A stretch of DNA of 64,000 bases from Charina bottae (GCA_023362775.1 JALMGJ010000020.1:6947501-7011500), one strand, 5' to 3'. Numbered from the stretch's first letter, positions 9,871-21,631 are shown. The notes: generated from the letters alone by a model not told the origin. Program-made: numbers and translations.

Positions 9871-10161
9871 AGATAAATAGTATATAATAGACAAGGAAAA
9901 ATATATGAATGTTATATGAATAGCCAGCATGTTAAAACAAACTATATACTTTATTCTTATGACCATAGACGGATCGGAGGTTATCTAATTTCTATGTATG
10001 TCTTTTTCTTTATTTTTTTTCCTTTTCCTTTTTCTTTACTGCACTGTTCTTTTTCTTTTCTTTTAATTTGTATTTCTTTTTCCATTTCATCTTTAACTTT
10101 TAGCTTTGTATATTTAAAAACCTAATAAAACTTATGTAAAAAAAAAAGACTAGATGACTCG

Positions 10162-11812
10162 GATACATCTGCTTGATCCTGCTATTGCTCCCTCTTCTTT
10201 TCCTCCTGATCTGATTCTACTTTCTGAAAAATCACATGAAACACCCCACCCCACCCACAAAAGAAGGTGGATGGGATGTACTGTATGTCAAAGTGTAGAC
10301 TGAAATGTGTGGATGGATGACAACTATACAGAAATGTTTCCAATGCAGTTCAGTGAGCACACATGCAAATGTCTTTCTCTGAGCAAGACTCAGTGGAAAT
10401 GATATACGGTCCATGGGAAAGGCTACTAGAGAGTCAGCAAACTGCATCCATTAGAATATATTAATTAAAACGAACAGAAAATGTTCGTTTCACCTGAGAG
10501 CAAGTTTTGGAAAATTGCTCCTTGTGGAAGATTTGTATTAAGTTCTCCATGCAACTTCTTCAAGACGATCAAGAAACTGTTAGGGGAAAAAAGTAAGCTA
10601 CACATGCATGCTGCTGCCGTTGCTACTGCAATACCGTTTGCCAATTCCAGAAACGCAAGCTGGAAGAACACTTCATGGCTGCTCTGCAACCAAAGCAACA
10701 TATCCTGGAACTGTTAAATCTGGAGGGAGGACATTTAGAAGCACAAAACAAAACAATTTGGCTTTCTTCAAAAAATGTAGTAAATCTTTTCTGAATTCAC
10801 TGACATAATGGAACATCCCTTTTTGGCATTCTTTCAACATCAGAAGATCTGCAATCACGAATAACGGTTGCAAATGTTTTGATTTAGTACTCCCCACCTC
10901 AAGCACATACATAAAAGACCCATTTTCTGTTGGTTACAATCCTTTTAAATTGCTATGTTGCCATGAGAACTTGATTAAAATACCACCTACATGCAGGGGG
11001 GGGGGAAGGGGGAGGGGGAGGGGAACATCTTCTTTTAACCTTTTGGAAAATGCTAGTCCTAGTACATACATGGTGCATTGCAGTATTTTCCCAGTCACCA
11101 CAACATTCTGCAGTACAAAGCAGCAGAAATGTCTTGGCAGCTTTTATTTTGCTGAATGCTTTCTCCTGGAAAATATTTAGCTGTCAGAACCGTTTCTAGC
11201 CAGTACTGTCATACAACGAGTCTATGTATTCATGGATATAATCTTTTGAATTGGTAGAAACATTATTAACACAGAGATCTAGTCTGAAAATTACAAATGG
11301 GTTTTTTAGCCCTGGAAGGCAATAAAGTTCCAGGTGTGCATGTGTGCTAAACACTCTCAGAAGCCTAATAAATTTGGAATTTCTTCGGTTAGCTAATTTT
11401 ATACATTCTATGTTAACGAGTAGTGTAACATGGGATTGTAATAACACATTTGTTTGATGATTTGCCAAAGGAAAAGGGGGGGGGGCATGTAGCTAAACTT
11501 TTGAATGATTAAGGACTAGTCACAAAATAAGTGTAATTGGTAATGCCCAAACATATTTGATGGAAAAAGGCCCCTATTCACAGGAGTAAAATAGACTGCC
11601 TAATTATGCACAACTCATTTCTGAGAAACTTAGTGAAAAATACATACAGTAGTAACAAGCTTGTATTTAAATTATTTCTTGATAATATTTCTCAACCATT
11701 ACAGAAGTGATTATTAATTCAGAGTAATTTATATGCTGTTGAAAGCAACAGAAGTTTAGAAACATTTTTATTCTCAGAGTCTTTAATGTAGCAAAGAATT
11801 CTCATCAGAACC
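10162..11812. other. Unique-looking DNA
   Basis: No repeat family or gene recognised. Short open frames near 10.5-10.9 kb on both strands overlap each other and show no domain. Includes a G-rich tract at 10997-11024 and a short G run near 11477-11485. Confidence 0.5.
10997..11024 (+). repeat. G-rich tract, G-quadruplex candidate
   Basis: Four or more runs of G (nine, five, five, four) separated by one or two A, fitting the G3+N1-7 quadruplex pattern. Confidence 0.6.
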
Positions 11813-11820
11813 TACTAGAA

Positions 11821-12339
11821 CAGTGATGTGACACGGTCAAAGGTGACACGCCACAACGTTTTGGGTGACACGCCAGCGTTCACCAACACCTGACAACAAC
11901 TATTCTTCCTGTTTGCTGAAGAAACTGAATGAGCAAAAGGCACTGCAACTCCCCCCACCCGCCTATCTCCCCCCCCCCATCGCTGCCCTTTTGGCTGCCC
12001 TGCACCCTGCCTTGCAGGGCGGCAAGCAGCCCCAGAACCGTGCGGCTCTGGGCCTGTTTGCCACGCCCCAGGAAGCTGCAGCTGCCTCAGCCCAGTCCCA
12101 GCCGCAGTCGCCCTCGCCACCTCCCAGAGACCCTTGCAATTTGCAAGCGGCTTCTCCAGGAACCGGCTTTGCACAAAGCCAGCAAAAGCATGCCCCTTCA
12201 CTCAAAGGCACCCCTTCACCCCCCTTCGCACCAAGGCACACCCCTTCGCACAATTTGCAAGTGGCTGGACACGCCAGCAGAGTCGTTAGGCATTTTCTGA
12301 ATTTTTGACACGCTGAGCCCAAAAGGTTCACCATCACTG
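11821..12339 (+). mobile_element. hAT MITE, 519 bp, perfect 8-bp TSD
   Basis: Starts CAGTGATGTGACACG and ends CACCATCACTG, a short terminal inverted repeat, flanked by TACTAGAA at 11813-11820 and 12340-12347. The interior is GC- and C-rich with repeated TGACACGC motifs. Overlapping open frames on both strands at 11.82-12.34 kb are low-complexity Pro/Ala translations, not genes. Confidence 0.85.
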
Positions 12340-12351
12340 TACTAGAATATA

Positions 12352-12737
12352 CACATAGTCCTCAACTTACAACCACAATTGGGACCAGAACTTCTGTCAC
12401 TAAGTGAGGCAGTTGTTAAGTGAGTCACACCCAATTTTTGACCTTTTTCCTGTGGTTGTTAAGTGAATCACAGTGATTATTAAGTGAATCACATGGTCGT
12501 TAAGCAAATCTGGTTTCCCCCATTGACTTTGCTTGTCGAAAGCCGGCTGGGAAGGTCACAAATGGCGATCACATGACCCTGGGACGTTTCAACTATTGTA
12601 AATACATGCCAGGTGCCAAGAGCCTGAATTTTGATCACATGGCTGCAGGGACACTGCGACAGTCATAAGCTGCTTTTCTCAGTGCCGTCATAATTTCGAA
12701 TGGTAGCTAACCAAATGGTCACGTCGAGGACCACCTG
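12352..12737 (+). mobile_element. Tigger-like (Tc1/mariner superfamily) MITE with TA TSD
   Basis: Starts CACATAGTCCTCAACTTAC and ends GTCGAGGACCACCTG, an imperfect inverted repeat, with TA on both sides (12350-12351, 12738-12739). The interior repeats the AAGTGAATCAC / TTGTTAAGTGA motifs on both strands. Same family as 27873-28282 and 54280-55196. The superfamily is inferred from the TA duplication and end sequence; there is no transposase. Confidence 0.8.
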
Positions 12738-12909
12738 TAACCAGCACAGATCACATCCAGCAAAAGGGTTGTTTGGCGTAACTCTTCTAGCTTCCCATGA
12801 AGATTTCAGGCCACGAAAGTTGCCTTTACCTGATCATTTATTTAGATCTCAAGCAGGAAGATGAAAAAGTCATGTTGATAATATCAGCTAAACATTCCTA
12901 CCCCTGGCT

Positions 12910-13778
12910 GAACTGAGGATGCCATGGAGGTGTCCAGAGGCAATCAGGGTCTGGATGGGTGAAATGAGTTCAGAGTAAATCCCTCCAAGATCAAGTTGTT
13001 CCTTGTCAATAAACATCCAGGAACATTGGGCCTGATATGGGAAACTGGATGGGATTGCACTGCCCTGAACATACAGCTGCTACTCAAATAGCAGGTGGAA
13101 GCCATGGCGAGGAAGGCCTTTACCCAGCTCCATCTGGTGAGCCAGTTACTACTCTACAATACTTTGTCAATGGTAAAACATGTTTTTATCACCACTCAAT
13201 TGGAGTACTGAAATGTGCTCCTTTGGAGATGACCCTGAAGCTACAACTAGTCCAGAATGCAGTGGCTAGATTGCTGATGGGTCAACCCCACCATGCAGGG
13301 TAATATTTCTGCTAACGTTCCTGCACTGGTTACCAGCAAGCTCTAGGATGCTGATGATCACCTACAAAACTCTACATGGCATAGCACTGGGTAACATCAG
13401 GCATCACCTTGCCAGAGTAGAATCTGCCTAAGAGCACTATGAGAAGGCCTGCTAAGAATCCCACGCTATATGAAGTCAGAGGGATGTGTATCAGGCAGCA
13501 AGCCGCCTCCATTGTGGCCCCTGCACTTTGGAACTCCTTATCGAGACATTCGTGCCCCATCCTCCTTCCGGGCATTTCAAAAAGCTGTTAAAGCTACCCT
13601 ATTTCACCATTGATTTAATGAGAGTTGCTTGCTTAATGGCAGCTATCTTGGGGAGGTAGTTATTAATTTTTACATTATATTTTTGTGTGTTTTTACTCTG
13701 TTGCATGTCACTCAGAGTCTACGCAATGGGGTGGGCTACAAAAACTGTAAAATATAACAAATAAATAAAAATAAATAA
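12910..13778 (+). mobile_element. L2-type LINE, old fragment
   Basis: Diverged L2 copy: 'LNPSKIKLFLV'-like start near 12975-13010, 'KLQLVQNAVARLLMG' near 13240-13280, 'LHWLPAS'-like near 13323, 'TLHGIA' near 13375, then a 3' UTR with CACTCAGAGTC and a broken (AAAT)n tail at 13760-13778. Multiple frameshifts. Confidence 0.75.
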
Positions 13779-14298
13779 GATATACTTCCACTTAAGCATG
13801 AACCAGCTAGCTGCAAATGTGATCATCACAGTTATTGTTCTTCACCACACGTTCACTTTGCACAGGAACATTTAATTCTAATTGCAACAAAAGCAGTTGC
13901 TATATACTTCAATAGCTAAACTAGATGTGAAAAGGCAGTCACGCTTCTTTCTTCTCTGTATCAATAACCACAATGGATCAGGGAAATATTTTTTTATAAG
14001 CAAAGAAGAAACACCAAAAGCAGTAGTTGAACTGCTCCTTATCTTACTGTGCTCTATCAGTTCAAGCATTTTCCTTCCCAGGAAAAGCCGCCTGGAATGC
14101 AATGAGTAGTGAGCATACCAATTGATGCAATAAATACATAAATGCACAAAGTGTAGGAGGGTTCATGCACCCTCTCCTCTACCTCCCTTCAGATGTAAAA
14201 TTAGTTCATAAAGCAGAGAGTAAGGCAATGTCTATGTCTGATACATAACCATCAAATGTGACTGTCCAAGTTCTGTTGTATTTTTCTCCTCTTCAGAA
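13779..14298. other. No recognised feature
   Basis: Unique-looking sequence between an L2 and a microsatellite. Open frames at 13878-14147 exist on both strands without recognisable domains. Confidence 0.5.
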
Positions 14299-14301
14299 TC
14301 A

Positions 14302-14356
<55 letters not shown>
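14299..14356. repeat. (CTAT)n microsatellite
   Basis: About 14 uninterrupted tetranucleotide units. Confidence 0.95.
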
Positions 14357-14372
14357 ACAAGAATCTACCGTT

Positions 14373-14470
14373 GTTGTTGTTGTTCAGTCGTTAAGTTGTG
14401 TCCGACTCTTTGTGACCTCATGGACCATAGCATGCCAGGCCTTCCTGTCCTCCACTGTCTCTCCGAGTTT
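14373..14470 (-). mobile_element. Bov-B LINE 3' tail, 98 bp, with 11-bp TSD
   Basis: Antisense tail: (GTT)n, then CAGTCGTTAAGTTGTGTCCG and ACTCTTTGTGACCTCATGG, which is the Bov-B 3' end in reverse. Flanked by AATCTACCGTT at 14362-14372 and 14471-14481. Severely 5'-truncated. Confidence 0.93.
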
Positions 14471-14481
14471 AATCTACCGTT

Positions 14482-15901
14482 AGTGTGCCGCAAAAATAAC
14501 TTCTATCTCCCTGTTTCATTGTACATTCTGATGCTAAAGAACCTGTAGCGACTGATCTCCCAACTTTATAACAATAAAAATAAACTATCTGTATCCCAGA
14601 CTTAGACATGTCTACAAACTAGATGAGATTATCTTTGCATCGTTGTCATTATCATAATCATCATCATAATCATCAATCTATTAACAACACCTCAATAATT
14701 GTGCTGAGAAATTAAATCCCCACATACCACTTACTCACTGTTTTACGTAAACAACACTGGACAGATTCCATCACTTTCCCTGGCTGCCTGTTTGGTTTGA
14801 TTGAAATACTGCATGATTATATTAGTTGTATAAATATTCTTGCTTTGCACTGAATTAACAAACTATAGCAATTTTGCTACAAATGTCGTAACTTACATCT
14901 TTCTATCAGGTAGAACAGCTTTGCAAATATTTTGGGGAGACCAGATCTGATTTCCTCATTCAAATGTCCCTACTCTTCCTGACTCTTCTTGATCCAAGTG
15001 TCACCCATGGTTAGTTAACTAGGACACTTCAACAGAATATTACAACTAACTAACAACATCTCAAGTAAAACTCTGAAATAAAATAAGGATGGACAAACCT
15101 GTCAGTTTCAGTTTCTCTCAAATTTGTCCTCTTTCTCCATTAGTTTGTAATGTTAGGAAAAATGCATGCTCTTTTGTATCTGTTGTCCCTAATATATACA
15201 CTGTTTTGAAAGCAGTTTTATTTAGCATGTTTGTTTATTAACCTGTATGTATGTATATCTGTGCATACTTTTTCCTAAAACATGACTAAACATTCCTATG
15301 TTCATTTTAAAACACCAAGAAAAAATTCAGGTTTCTATAAAAATAGATCAAAAGTAATCCATATTTACAATCACCATTTAGCTCCCTCTGGAGCTAAAGC
15401 CTAGACTATAGATCTCTATAGAACTCAATACCAGTAAGTGTATTGGTCACAAACTTACTGATCATACAGATTGGGAATTATGGAAGCTAAAGTTCAACAC
15501 ATTTGAAGGACAGCAGGTTGGGGAGGCTGTCCAAAAAATATCTTCATGGGTCATTTTGATTCTGGGCTTCAGTTTTGTGTGTTGTTGGTGAATGCTTTTT
15601 CTGGCCTTGCTATCTCTTCAACCATCTGTCTTTGTTTTATTAAACATATGACTTGTCTTACAATAGAAAAGTTGGCTCATATTAGTAACTTGTGTTCTCT
15701 TTTTGTCACACACGGCAATTTCTATGGACTAATCTCTTTAAGTTTTATGTTAGTGCCAACATACAGTACATAAGGTGCCAAAAGGGAAAGCAGCGGACAT
15801 ATCTCTAGAGGTAGCAGAGGCCAGATCATACATACATTAGCCAACCTCTCCATCTGGGAGAACCTCCAGTCATAATGAAGAATGGCAACATTTACAATAT
15901 C
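14482..15901. other. Unique-looking AT-rich DNA
   Basis: No recognised gene. A 60-bp stretch near 15470-15530 resembles a dispersed reptile repeat (GAAGCTAAAGTTCAACACAT), but I cannot bound it. Confidence 0.45.
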
Positions 15902-15914
15902 ATGGGTAGATGTA

Positions 15915-15959
15915 ATAGTAATAGTAAAGTTTATTGTTGTAACCACAGGTCATAAACAT
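15915..15959 (-). mobile_element. 45-bp LINE-tail micro-insertion with 13-bp TSD
   Basis: Flanked by ATGGGTAGATGTA at 15902-15914 and 15960-15972. On the minus strand the insert ends AACAATAAACTTTACTATT, i.e. a polyadenylation signal and an (ATT)-type tail. Too short to assign a clade. Confidence 0.75.
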
Positions 15960-16159
15960 ATGGGTAGATGTAGAGTTGGAAGATGGAACTGATGGAATTA
16001 GGGCTACCAGTTCCAGCCAGCACCTGGTTGGCCAGGATGGTAGCAAGGAGAGTTTTCTGTAGTGATTCTTTGCATCAGATCTGGTAGGCCTACTGTTCAT
16101 TTTATTTTGAAGCCAGTTTGTTTTTATTATAAACAAACATGAAAGCAACAATGGTAAAT

Positions 16160-16260
16160 CTCTATACGGAGTCCTTGGTGCTCTCTGAGCTTGGTTGTTT
16201 GCTTACAGATGTTTCATTACCCGACTAGGTAACATCGTCAGTGCTCTGTGCACTGTGCAA
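16160..16260 (-). mobile_element. Penelope-like terminal fragment (inferred), antisense
   Basis: Antisense copy of the 6.67-6.76 kb repeat: the reverse of GCTCAGAGAGCACCAAGGAC at 16170-16192 and the reverse of the CTGACGATGTTACC...GGTAATGAAACATC core at 16206-16241. No coding part. Confidence 0.55.
16206..16241 (-). ncRNA. Hammerhead-ribozyme-like core, second copy
   Basis: On the minus strand: CTGACGA, one extra base, stem GTTACC/GGTAAT around TAGTCG, then GAAAC. Relative to 6672-6705 the variable CUGANGA position differs (C versus A), and a stem pair has changed from G-C to A-T with pairing kept. Confidence 0.35.
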
Positions 16261-16348
16261 CCCATATGCAACATACAGTATGTCAAGCACATCTAACAAA
16301 GGGTTCCATCCACCCTACCCCAATGCCTGGGAAAACAGCCTGGTCTTT

Positions 16349-16442
16349 AAAGTCTTCTCGAATGCCACCAGATCTGATACTGCTAGTATATTCACCCCTT
16401 ATGTTTCAGGACTGCCATAATTTTTTTTAAGCACCTTATTTA
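16349..16442 (+). repeat. 94-bp non-SINE flank duplicated at 50.33 kb
   Basis: AAAGTCTTCTCGAATGCCAC through AAGCACCTTATT recurs with only a few differences at 50332-50424, in both places directly upstream of a CORE-SINE. Confidence 0.85.
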
Positions 16443-16638
16443 GAGCCAGTTTGATCTAGTGGTTAAGGCAACGGGCTAGAAACCAGGAGGCTGAGAGTTC
16501 TAGTCCCACCTTAGGCATGAAAGCCGGCTGGGTGACTTTCGGCCAGTCACACTCTCTCAGCCCAACTCACCTCACAGGGTGGTTGTTGTGGGGAAAATAG
16601 GAGGAGGAAGGAGTATTTGGTATGTTCGCCACCTTGAC
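16443..16638 (+). mobile_element. CORE/MIR-type SINE, 3' end missing
   Basis: Head GAGCCAGTTTGATCTAGTGG, body with GCCGGCTGGGTGACTTTCGG, and core CTCACCTCACAGGGTGGTTG. It stops at TTCGCCACCTTGA without the A-rich tail present at 50.6 kb. Confidence 0.9.
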
Positions 16639-18326
16639 CATTAGTTACGATGGACCCCTTAAAAGACATGGTCCTCCAGTGAGGTTTAAATTATTCCTTA
16701 CTCAGTTTGTAAAAGGGATTCTTCAATTATTTTAATTTTGACGTTTGTAAACAGGACCTTTTAACTGTACACAGAAATAAGAAAAATATGATTGAGACAA
16801 GCTCATATTTGGAATTTATATATCATATAGCCATGCTGAAAAAGTCAGGATTCCAGATTGTGATCCTTCACTTCTGTGTACATCTTTCAAAGCCCCCTTG
16901 CCTTAACTATTGTGTTTTGCGAGAGCAAGTTCCAACCCACTTCTGGGAGTGGTAGGGAGGAGAGGGCTTTTTCAGCAAGGATGGCTAGAGCAGGGGTGCC
17001 TTATAACGTCATAACAAGGCTTCTTCCCCCTTTCTGCTAAGCTCCTTTGGAAGCACTCTCAAGTCCTCTCAATGACAACATTTGCTGCATCAAACTGAAT
17101 GGAGTAGAACTGAGGTACAGAAGGCTTTGCAACATTCTTCCCTTATGATGCCGGAGCTTTAAAACGAATTAATCAAGCTGCTTCTCCTTAACTGAATCAA
17201 CAATGCAGCGGAGACATCCAAGTGCCTTCAGCACTAGCAGCCTTGCCATCTCTTCTAGTACCGGACTGCAGCAGAAATAATTCAGCATTGTTTAGCTCAG
17301 GGGACATGCGCAAGGCTGTGTGATAGTTATTTGCTGTAGGGATGGCAGCTGGACCCAGATTTAATCAAAGCACTGTAAAGTCTGCAACTTCCAAACGACC
17401 CAGTTAATAGAAAAACAATGAGGCTTGCCTGGTCCAGTTACTTTATCAATATAAATAAACAAGCAAGCAAACAGAGTAACACTTGTAAGCTTTCCCCTAT
17501 ATATAAATGAAGCAATGCTTCTTTTGTAAGACTGCTGTAGATGGGAGTGTTTACTAAAACCGTGCTGGACTGGTCCCTGCTCCACATCCATCCTTCATGC
17601 AATTCATGACACGGACAGCTTTTTGGCCCTGAGAATAAATCTACCCTGAGACTTGATTCACACATGCATAATTTAAGTGCCCTAATATTGTAGGAAAGAG
17701 TTCTAATATAAGATTTTTTTAAAAGCCCTTCAGAATAATTAGAGGTCGGGATATGGCATAATCAAGAATTCTTGCAAAGCAGAGTTGATTTGAAAATACA
17801 TCTGACTCTGTGGAGAAGAGGCTTTTTAAAAGGGAGGGAGGGAGGGGGGAGATCTGGGGTGGGGTGGGGGGAGTAGCGTGCAGCCCAGCAGTGCAGCAAT
17901 TTTTTCTTCCTTCTAGGAAGCACAGCTGGATTTGAGAATCTCATGCAACTGCAGGTCTGCTGCCTGTGAGGAAGAGCGTGGGGAAACTTACAGGCCTATT
18001 AGGGAGATCTCTGGACTGCCTAGGAAAGCCCTGCCACCCCACCTTTTTCACCAGGAGCCCCACTACCATTTTGAGAGCAGGTGGTGAGCACCGTGGCTGC
18101 TTTGAGAGCAGGACTCGTCCTTTCACACGGAGGCTACCGCGATGGCCTGACCAGCTGGACCAGAAAAATGAAGGTGGGACACCAAGCCGGGGGGGGGGGG
18201 GTACCCGGGGAGATGTCTGAGAATACCCGCAAGGGCTACATGGAAGAGCTCAGCCCTGGTTCATTTCACAAATGCTTCAAAGGCCACTCTGTGCTCCCAA
18301 TCACAACATGGCTGTCAGGATTTGGT
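16639..18326. other. Unique-looking DNA with G-rich tracts
   Basis: No gene recognised. G-rich tract at 17831-17876 (runs of GGG or more, quadruplex candidate on the plus strand) and a G run at 18189-18201. Confidence 0.5.
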
Positions 18327-18533
18327 ATTTATTTATTTATTAGATTTATATCCCCAGCTTTATTTTCGTACAACTTAAAGGTGTCTATTTTCTCCACAAC
18401 CACCACCCTGTGAGATAGGTTGGGCTGAAAGAAAGTGACTGGCCCAAAGTCACCCACCATCTTTCCTGCCTAAAGGAGGATAGAGTTCACGGTGTCCACC
18501 AGCTTAACCTCTGCACCAAACTGGCTCTTTGGC
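18327..18533 (-). mobile_element. CORE/MIR-type SINE, antisense, old
   Basis: Reverse tail TATTTATTTATTAGATTTAT, reverse core CACCCTGTGAGATAGGTTGGG, CTGGCCCAAAGTCACCC, and reverse head CCAAACTGGCTC. Confidence 0.8.
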
Positions 18534-20359
18534 ACTGTTTTAATTTTGATTTAATCCCTCAGCTCATTGGGAAACAACGGAGTAAACACATTTCAGTGGG
18601 GAGGATTTTGAAACAATAGTCAAGCTTCTACCTACTTCTTGGCTGACTATCATACGGGAGGCGGACTAGAGATATGCAGTGCAGCTCATACACATGCACT
18701 GGAACGGGCTCACACCCATACCGACTTTAAACCAACATATTGATTGCTGCATAAATGATGCCTGCTCTTTGCAATTATAGCCCACATAATATAAATGAAG
18801 GGCTGAGGGATATTTTAGACTTATAATTAACGCTGAGGCATTTATAAATGCTTTATAGAGAGCAGTGTGGCAGAGTTATTAAAATTACAAACCTTTTAAA
18901 ATAACAGTGCACTTTGCTTTATAGCCACTCAGGCAGGGGTTGCTTCTCTGATCATGTCAAGAGGAATCATTTTTAACACGCTGCGTGAGTGATAGACCAG
19001 CTACTGTATCATTAGCTTATCGTTTCTGATGCATGGAGAGCCTGTAAATTTTTACAATAATGTAACACCAATAAAATCAAGTGTCGATAGATTGCCTTTC
19101 CTTGAATCATGAATTGTTCTTCCTCACCAAGTCTAAAACTAGCTTCCAATGCTGAATCCACTGGGGTTATTTGTATCTACCCCAAGGTTAGTAAAACCTT
19201 CGCAAAAAAATTTAATGTATTTGTTGGTAATTTAGAACCTTTTTTAAAAAAAAAATCACGCTTCCTCAGCAGTGCAGGAACTAGTGCTCTGCAGAAGTAC
19301 TAATATGACACCTTGATGTCTTCGAAAAATTGATTTCTTTTCTTCTTCAAAAGCATATAATTACCACTAGCTTAATTTACTGTATGTCACACGGCAAACT
19401 ACATTTTGCACCAGCAATAACTGAAAATCATATTTATGGCTTAAACATCTGCATATAGAGGCAAGTCATGGTTTATAATTCATCATTTATTTATAATGTA
19501 TTTATAGCATTTTTACACTTAGCCAAAAAGCTAACTTTAAATCAACAAAAAGTTCCTACCCACAGACCTATAATCTAAAATAATTGGGGGGGGGGAGGAT
19601 GGGATGGGGATGGGGATGAGAGGAGAGGAGAGGAGCAAACTGAAGCATAAATTCTGCAAGTTAAGTATCAGTTCTCAAATAATGAGCAACCGGACACAGT
19701 TCTTGAAGCAGAGGACCTCATGGCACTGAGTTTTCATAGACCGGCTCCACAGTCTCCCTTGCTTTTAGAGAAGTGCACATTAAACTATGTCCCTATTTCT
19801 TTTAATGAAAAAACAGTCTAGAAATATTTTAAATCAATAAAATATACACATAAATCTTGTTAGCTTATCTGACATGCCAGACCACTTGCTGCTGATATTG
19901 TGGCTAATTCTCTCCCCTTTTGTCTTGAAAGGCAAATGGGGACAAAATGGGAGAACCTAGGAAATTCTCTGAGCTCCTAAGAGAAGATATAAATGGGATA
20001 TAAATGTAAAGATATAAAGAAATGGAATGGAGAAGTTTTCTCATGGAAACTACTAGGTATTATTAAACTAAAATTCTGCCACATGCGATAGAGTCACATG
20101 TAATTGCCAGACTCGGTCTGCAGATTTCAGGAACATATTCTTTCTTCCTTTTAAGCTTCATATGAGGAAGTTCACATATTTGAGAAATCTCAAAAATAAC
20201 CCATCAGTTATCTGCTTTGGGGTAGAAAACTCATACCTCTCCTGTTGCTTTAGGGACACACTTAAAGATAAATAATTCATTTTCCTTTAACAAATCAATG
20301 TATTCCATTCATTTCTGCTGTTACCATTTTGACAAGCAACTACAGGAGTGCCAACAAAT
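18534..20359. other. Unique-looking, repeat-poor DNA
   Basis: One of the longest stretches without a recognised mobile element. 18720-19100 is AT-rich with several TAAT/ATTA core motifs and no frame. A G/A-rich block lies at 19586-19634. No coding gene seen. Confidence 0.5.
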
Positions 20360-20379
20360 CTAAAAACATAGCTCTTGTT

Positions 20380-21281
20380 TGTTTTTTTTTATTAGATTTT
20401 AATTTTACATAGATAAAAGTTTGAAACAGAAAAGAAAATGGAAATACAAATCAAGAAAGAAGAAAAGATAAAAAAGTGTAGTAAAGTAAAAAAAGAAAAA
20501 AGATAAAGCTGAAACATAGAATTTAGTCAACTTCCGATTTGTATCTGGTCATGGTATCTTAAAAATTTTATCTTACATGCTAGGTCTATATAAAACATTA
20601 AAGAATATTTCTTGTCTATTACATCAATATATATATATATATATTAATCTTCAAATCCCCATATAAGCTTTGCCCCTCCCGCATCTTGTAAATAGTTAAT
20701 GGTTTCCACTCTTTAAGAAAATAATTGTTTGGATTTTCTTTTAATAAACATGTCAATTTATCATTCTCTGCCATATCCATCAATTTTAACATCCAATCTT
20801 GTATCGTAGGCGATATCTGGTTTTTCCAATTTTGTGCGAAAATAAATCTTGCTGCTGTAATCATGTATTGATTGCATAATCCTTGTAAATTGCTTCCCAG
20901 GTTGTCCATCAATTATTCCCAGTAAAAAAAATTCCGGTTTAAATGGAACTCGAATTTGTAATATATTTTGCATCAATGCATGTATTTGAGTCCAAAATTT
21001 CTTTGCAATCTCACATGTCCACCACATATGGTAAAAAGACCCCTCTTTTTTTTTACATTTCCAACATAAGTTGGAAACATTTCCATACATTTTAGAAAGT
21101 TTTTGTGGGGTCATATACCATCTGTACATCATCTTATAAAAGTTTTCTTTTAAATTATAGCACAAAGTAAATTTTAGCCCTTTGGTCCACATATCTTCCC
21201 ATTGTTGCATTTGAATATTATGGCCAATATTTTTAGCCCATTTAATCATACAGTCTTTAACTTGTTCCTCTACCATTTCAC
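20380..21281 (-). mobile_element. L1, 5'-truncated, with 20-bp TSD
   Basis: Minus-strand L1 3' end: poly-T (reverse poly-A) at the left, a purine-rich reversed 3' UTR, then the end of ORF2. Flanked by CTAAAAACATAGCTCTTGTT at 20360-20379 and 21282-21301. About 0.9 kb remains of the element. Confidence 0.95.
20619..21281 (-). pseudogene. L1 ORF2 C-terminal fragment, one frameshift
   Basis: The first frame (from 21281 down to about 20870) carries the Cys-rich ORF2 C-terminus: LTPQKL-type 'YMTPQKLSKMY', then CWKCKKKEGSFYHMWWTCE and IAKKFWTQIH. The second frame (20912 to 20619) continues with FIFAQNWK and IQDWMLKLMDMAENDKL. The two frames overlap near 20.87-20.91 kb, consistent with one indel. 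Known: this region supports L1 RNA binding and retrotransposition but lacks the endonuclease and RT domains. The first ATG of the longer frame (21291) lies in the duplicated target DNA. Confidence 0.9.
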
Positions 21282-21316
21282 CTAAAAACATAGCTCTTGT
21301 TAATGTTGGTCTAGAT

Positions 21317-21589
21317 CAGAGCTTTCCAAACTGTGTGTCGCGACACGTTAGTGTGTTGGCTGCAGTGTCTGGGTGTGTCATGGCTGCGGCTGCTGCTGCT
21401 GCCTCCGAGCCCTGCCAGGATTCCGCGCAGGTCCTAGTGCCTGCCTTGTGCCTGGCTGCCTCCAAACCTGCCCTGCCAGGATTCCGCGCCGGTCCCAGTG
21501 CCTGCCTTTTGCCCTGCTGTAAGAGTGTGTCATGAAATGATGCATGTCTAAAAAGTGTGTCACCAACATGAAAAGTTTGGAAAGTTCTG
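21317..21589 (+). mobile_element. hAT MITE family A, perfect 8-bp TSD
   Basis: CAGAGCTTTCCAAACTGTGTG ... AAGTTTGGAAAGTTCTG, flanked by GTCTAGAT at 21309-21316 and 21590-21597. The interior has two copies of a roughly 60-bp unit containing CGCAGGTCCTAGTGCCTGCC. Confidence 0.93.
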
Positions 21590-21631
21590 GTCTAGATCTT
21601 AGCATGCATCAAAGTTAGATCTCAACAAACA

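Larger units (their letters stand above)
7506..10144 (+). mobile_element. Internally deleted L1 (HAL1-like), with 17-bp TSD
   Basis: A complete insertion bounded by AAAGACTAGATGACTCG at 7489-7505 and again at 10145-10161, the right copy directly after the poly-A. Order inside: 5' UTR (7506-8794), ORF1 (8795-9469), an AT-rich spacer of two 117-bp units, about 50 codons from the end of ORF2, a pyrimidine-rich 3' UTR ending AATAAAACTTATG, and poly-A. Endonuclease and reverse transcriptase are absent. The 3' UTR matches the L1 at 20.4-21.3 kb. Established: mammalian HAL1 elements likewise keep ORF1 and lack ORF2. Inference: a non-autonomous, trans-mobilised L1 derivative, or a one-off internal deletion. 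Confidence 0.92.

Noticed and set aside
11815..12337. Several overlapping 120-147-codon open frames on both strands
   Set aside because: All lie within a hAT MITE bounded by TIRs and an 8-bp TSD; the translations are low-complexity Pro/Ala/Gly.
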